Shown here: positions 63,743 through 64,000 of the stretch, one piece after another | How positions within the stretch are numbered: position 1 is the first letter of the stretch | How the letters are laid out: each line of letters opens with the position of its first letter | Source of the DNA: Aliigemmobacter aestuarii | Lineage (GTDB): Bacteria; Pseudomonadota; Alphaproteobacteria; Rhodobacterales; Rhodobacteraceae | Assembly (NCBI RefSeq): GCF_004799285.1 | Contig: NZ_SSND01000006.1 | Span: 24,490 to 88,489 of the forward strand | Direction: 5' to 3' | DNA length: 64,000 nucleotides | Program-made: the position numbers and the translations under genes | The notes under the pieces: model-generated | The model's input: only the letters and a program-made list of their open reading frames with translations | Told to the model about the DNA's origin: nothing | The model's database searches: none

Positions 63743-64000
63743 CACCGAAACGGACGGTGTGCCACACGGCGGAACGGACGGGACGGCGGCGGCGGGAAAA
63801 CCGACGTTGACCGAAGTGAGGAACGGGCGGCGCGCCTAAAACAAGATAGGCGCTACGTCAGTTTTTGTCGCTTCACGCTCTTTGACATTGATGGATGATG
63901 AAGGGATATGCGGGCGGTTTGGTCGTTTCGACGATCGGACGTTTTGCATATCGGTCCACTAGGGGAAGTATCCTCGATGATGTGGATGTCAGCTTCACGT
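63743..64000 (+). other. rRNA operon leader (16S gene lies beyond the window)
   Basis: The leader contains CGCTCTTTGACA at 63876-63887, the boxA antitermination site, followed by GATGATGAAGGGATATGCGG and more sequence that resembles Rhodobacter 16S leaders. The 16S gene itself (AGAGTTTGAT) is not reached. Transcription should start near 63743. Confidence 0.85.

Noticed and set aside
63876..64000. Start of the 16S rRNA gene inside the window
   Set aside because: The 16S 5' signature AGAGTTTGATC is not present before base 64000; this stretch is leader only.

Overview
The window is a high-GC chromosomal segment from an alphaproteobacterium of the order Rhodobacterales (Rhodobacter/Paracoccus-like). 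The evidence is a complete division and cell-wall (dcw) cluster in the Rhodobacter arrangement, with a DUF2484 gene between murC and murB; a DUF1127 gene (ccaF1-like) followed by hairpins with CCTCCTCCC loops, the hallmark of Rhodobacter CcsR ('cuckoo') small RNAs; LexA-type sites of the form GTTC-N7-GTTC; an F1-ATPase zeta-subunit gene (DUF1476); and an rRNA leader at the right edge. I see no prophage, insertion sequence, CRISPR array or tRNA. The segment looks like core chromosome with a few accessory genes.

Region 1 (1-12.6 kb): the end of a phosphonoacetaldehyde dehydrogenase gene, a DMT permease of the phosphonate-associated type, a DeoR-type regulator, a Na/Pi cotransporter with a PhoU-like tail, a small exported EF-hand protein, pyruvate carboxylase (minus strand), a UvrD/PcrA helicase with a LexA-type box, a BenE-type transporter (minus), then the ccaF1-CcsR locus (minus) with seven hairpins in about 330 bp.

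Region 2 (12.6-38.9 kb): an Mrp/ApbC Fe-S carrier, an 0.8-kb leader with MraZ-box-like repeats and an internal terminator (the position of the Rhodobacter sRNA UpsM), then mraZ-rsmH-ftsL-ftsI-murE-murF-mraY-[yjhX-like]-murD-[small membrane protein]-ftsW-murG-murC-[DUF2484]-murB-ddl-ftsQ-ftsA-ftsZ-lpxC-bamD-recN. Most genes abut or overlap by a few bases. Together they make lipid II, polymerise septal wall, build the Z ring, start lipid A synthesis and assemble outer membrane proteins.

Region 3 (38.9-48.7 kb): a SnoaL-like protein and a GlcD/D-lactate dehydrogenase-type flavoprotein, DUF1638 plus a corrinoid protein, an SOS-box radical SAM gene (PA0069 family), purS and purC on the minus strand, DUF1476, betaine-homocysteine methyltransferase, a zinc alcohol dehydrogenase and purQ. 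The two small PurL-complex subunits are therefore split.

Region 4 (48.7-64 kb): a DctB/DctD-type two-component system whose AAA+ regulator has lost the sigma-54-contacting GAFTGA loop; RNase E with the acidic insertion in its S1 domain; CcdA; a translationally coupled membrane hydrolase and cytochrome P450 pair; an ECHDC3-like crotonase and a hotdog thioesterase; a bactofilin; an agmatinase-type ureohydrolase and a YtcJ-type amidohydrolase. The window ends inside the promoter and leader of an rRNA operon; the 16S gene lies just beyond the edge.

The strongest regulatory signals are the CcsR array, the UpsM-type dcw leader, two SOS boxes, a dispersed intergenic repeat family and the GAFTGA-less DctD. 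RNase E, which is known to process CcsR and UpsM in R. sphaeroides, is encoded in the same window.
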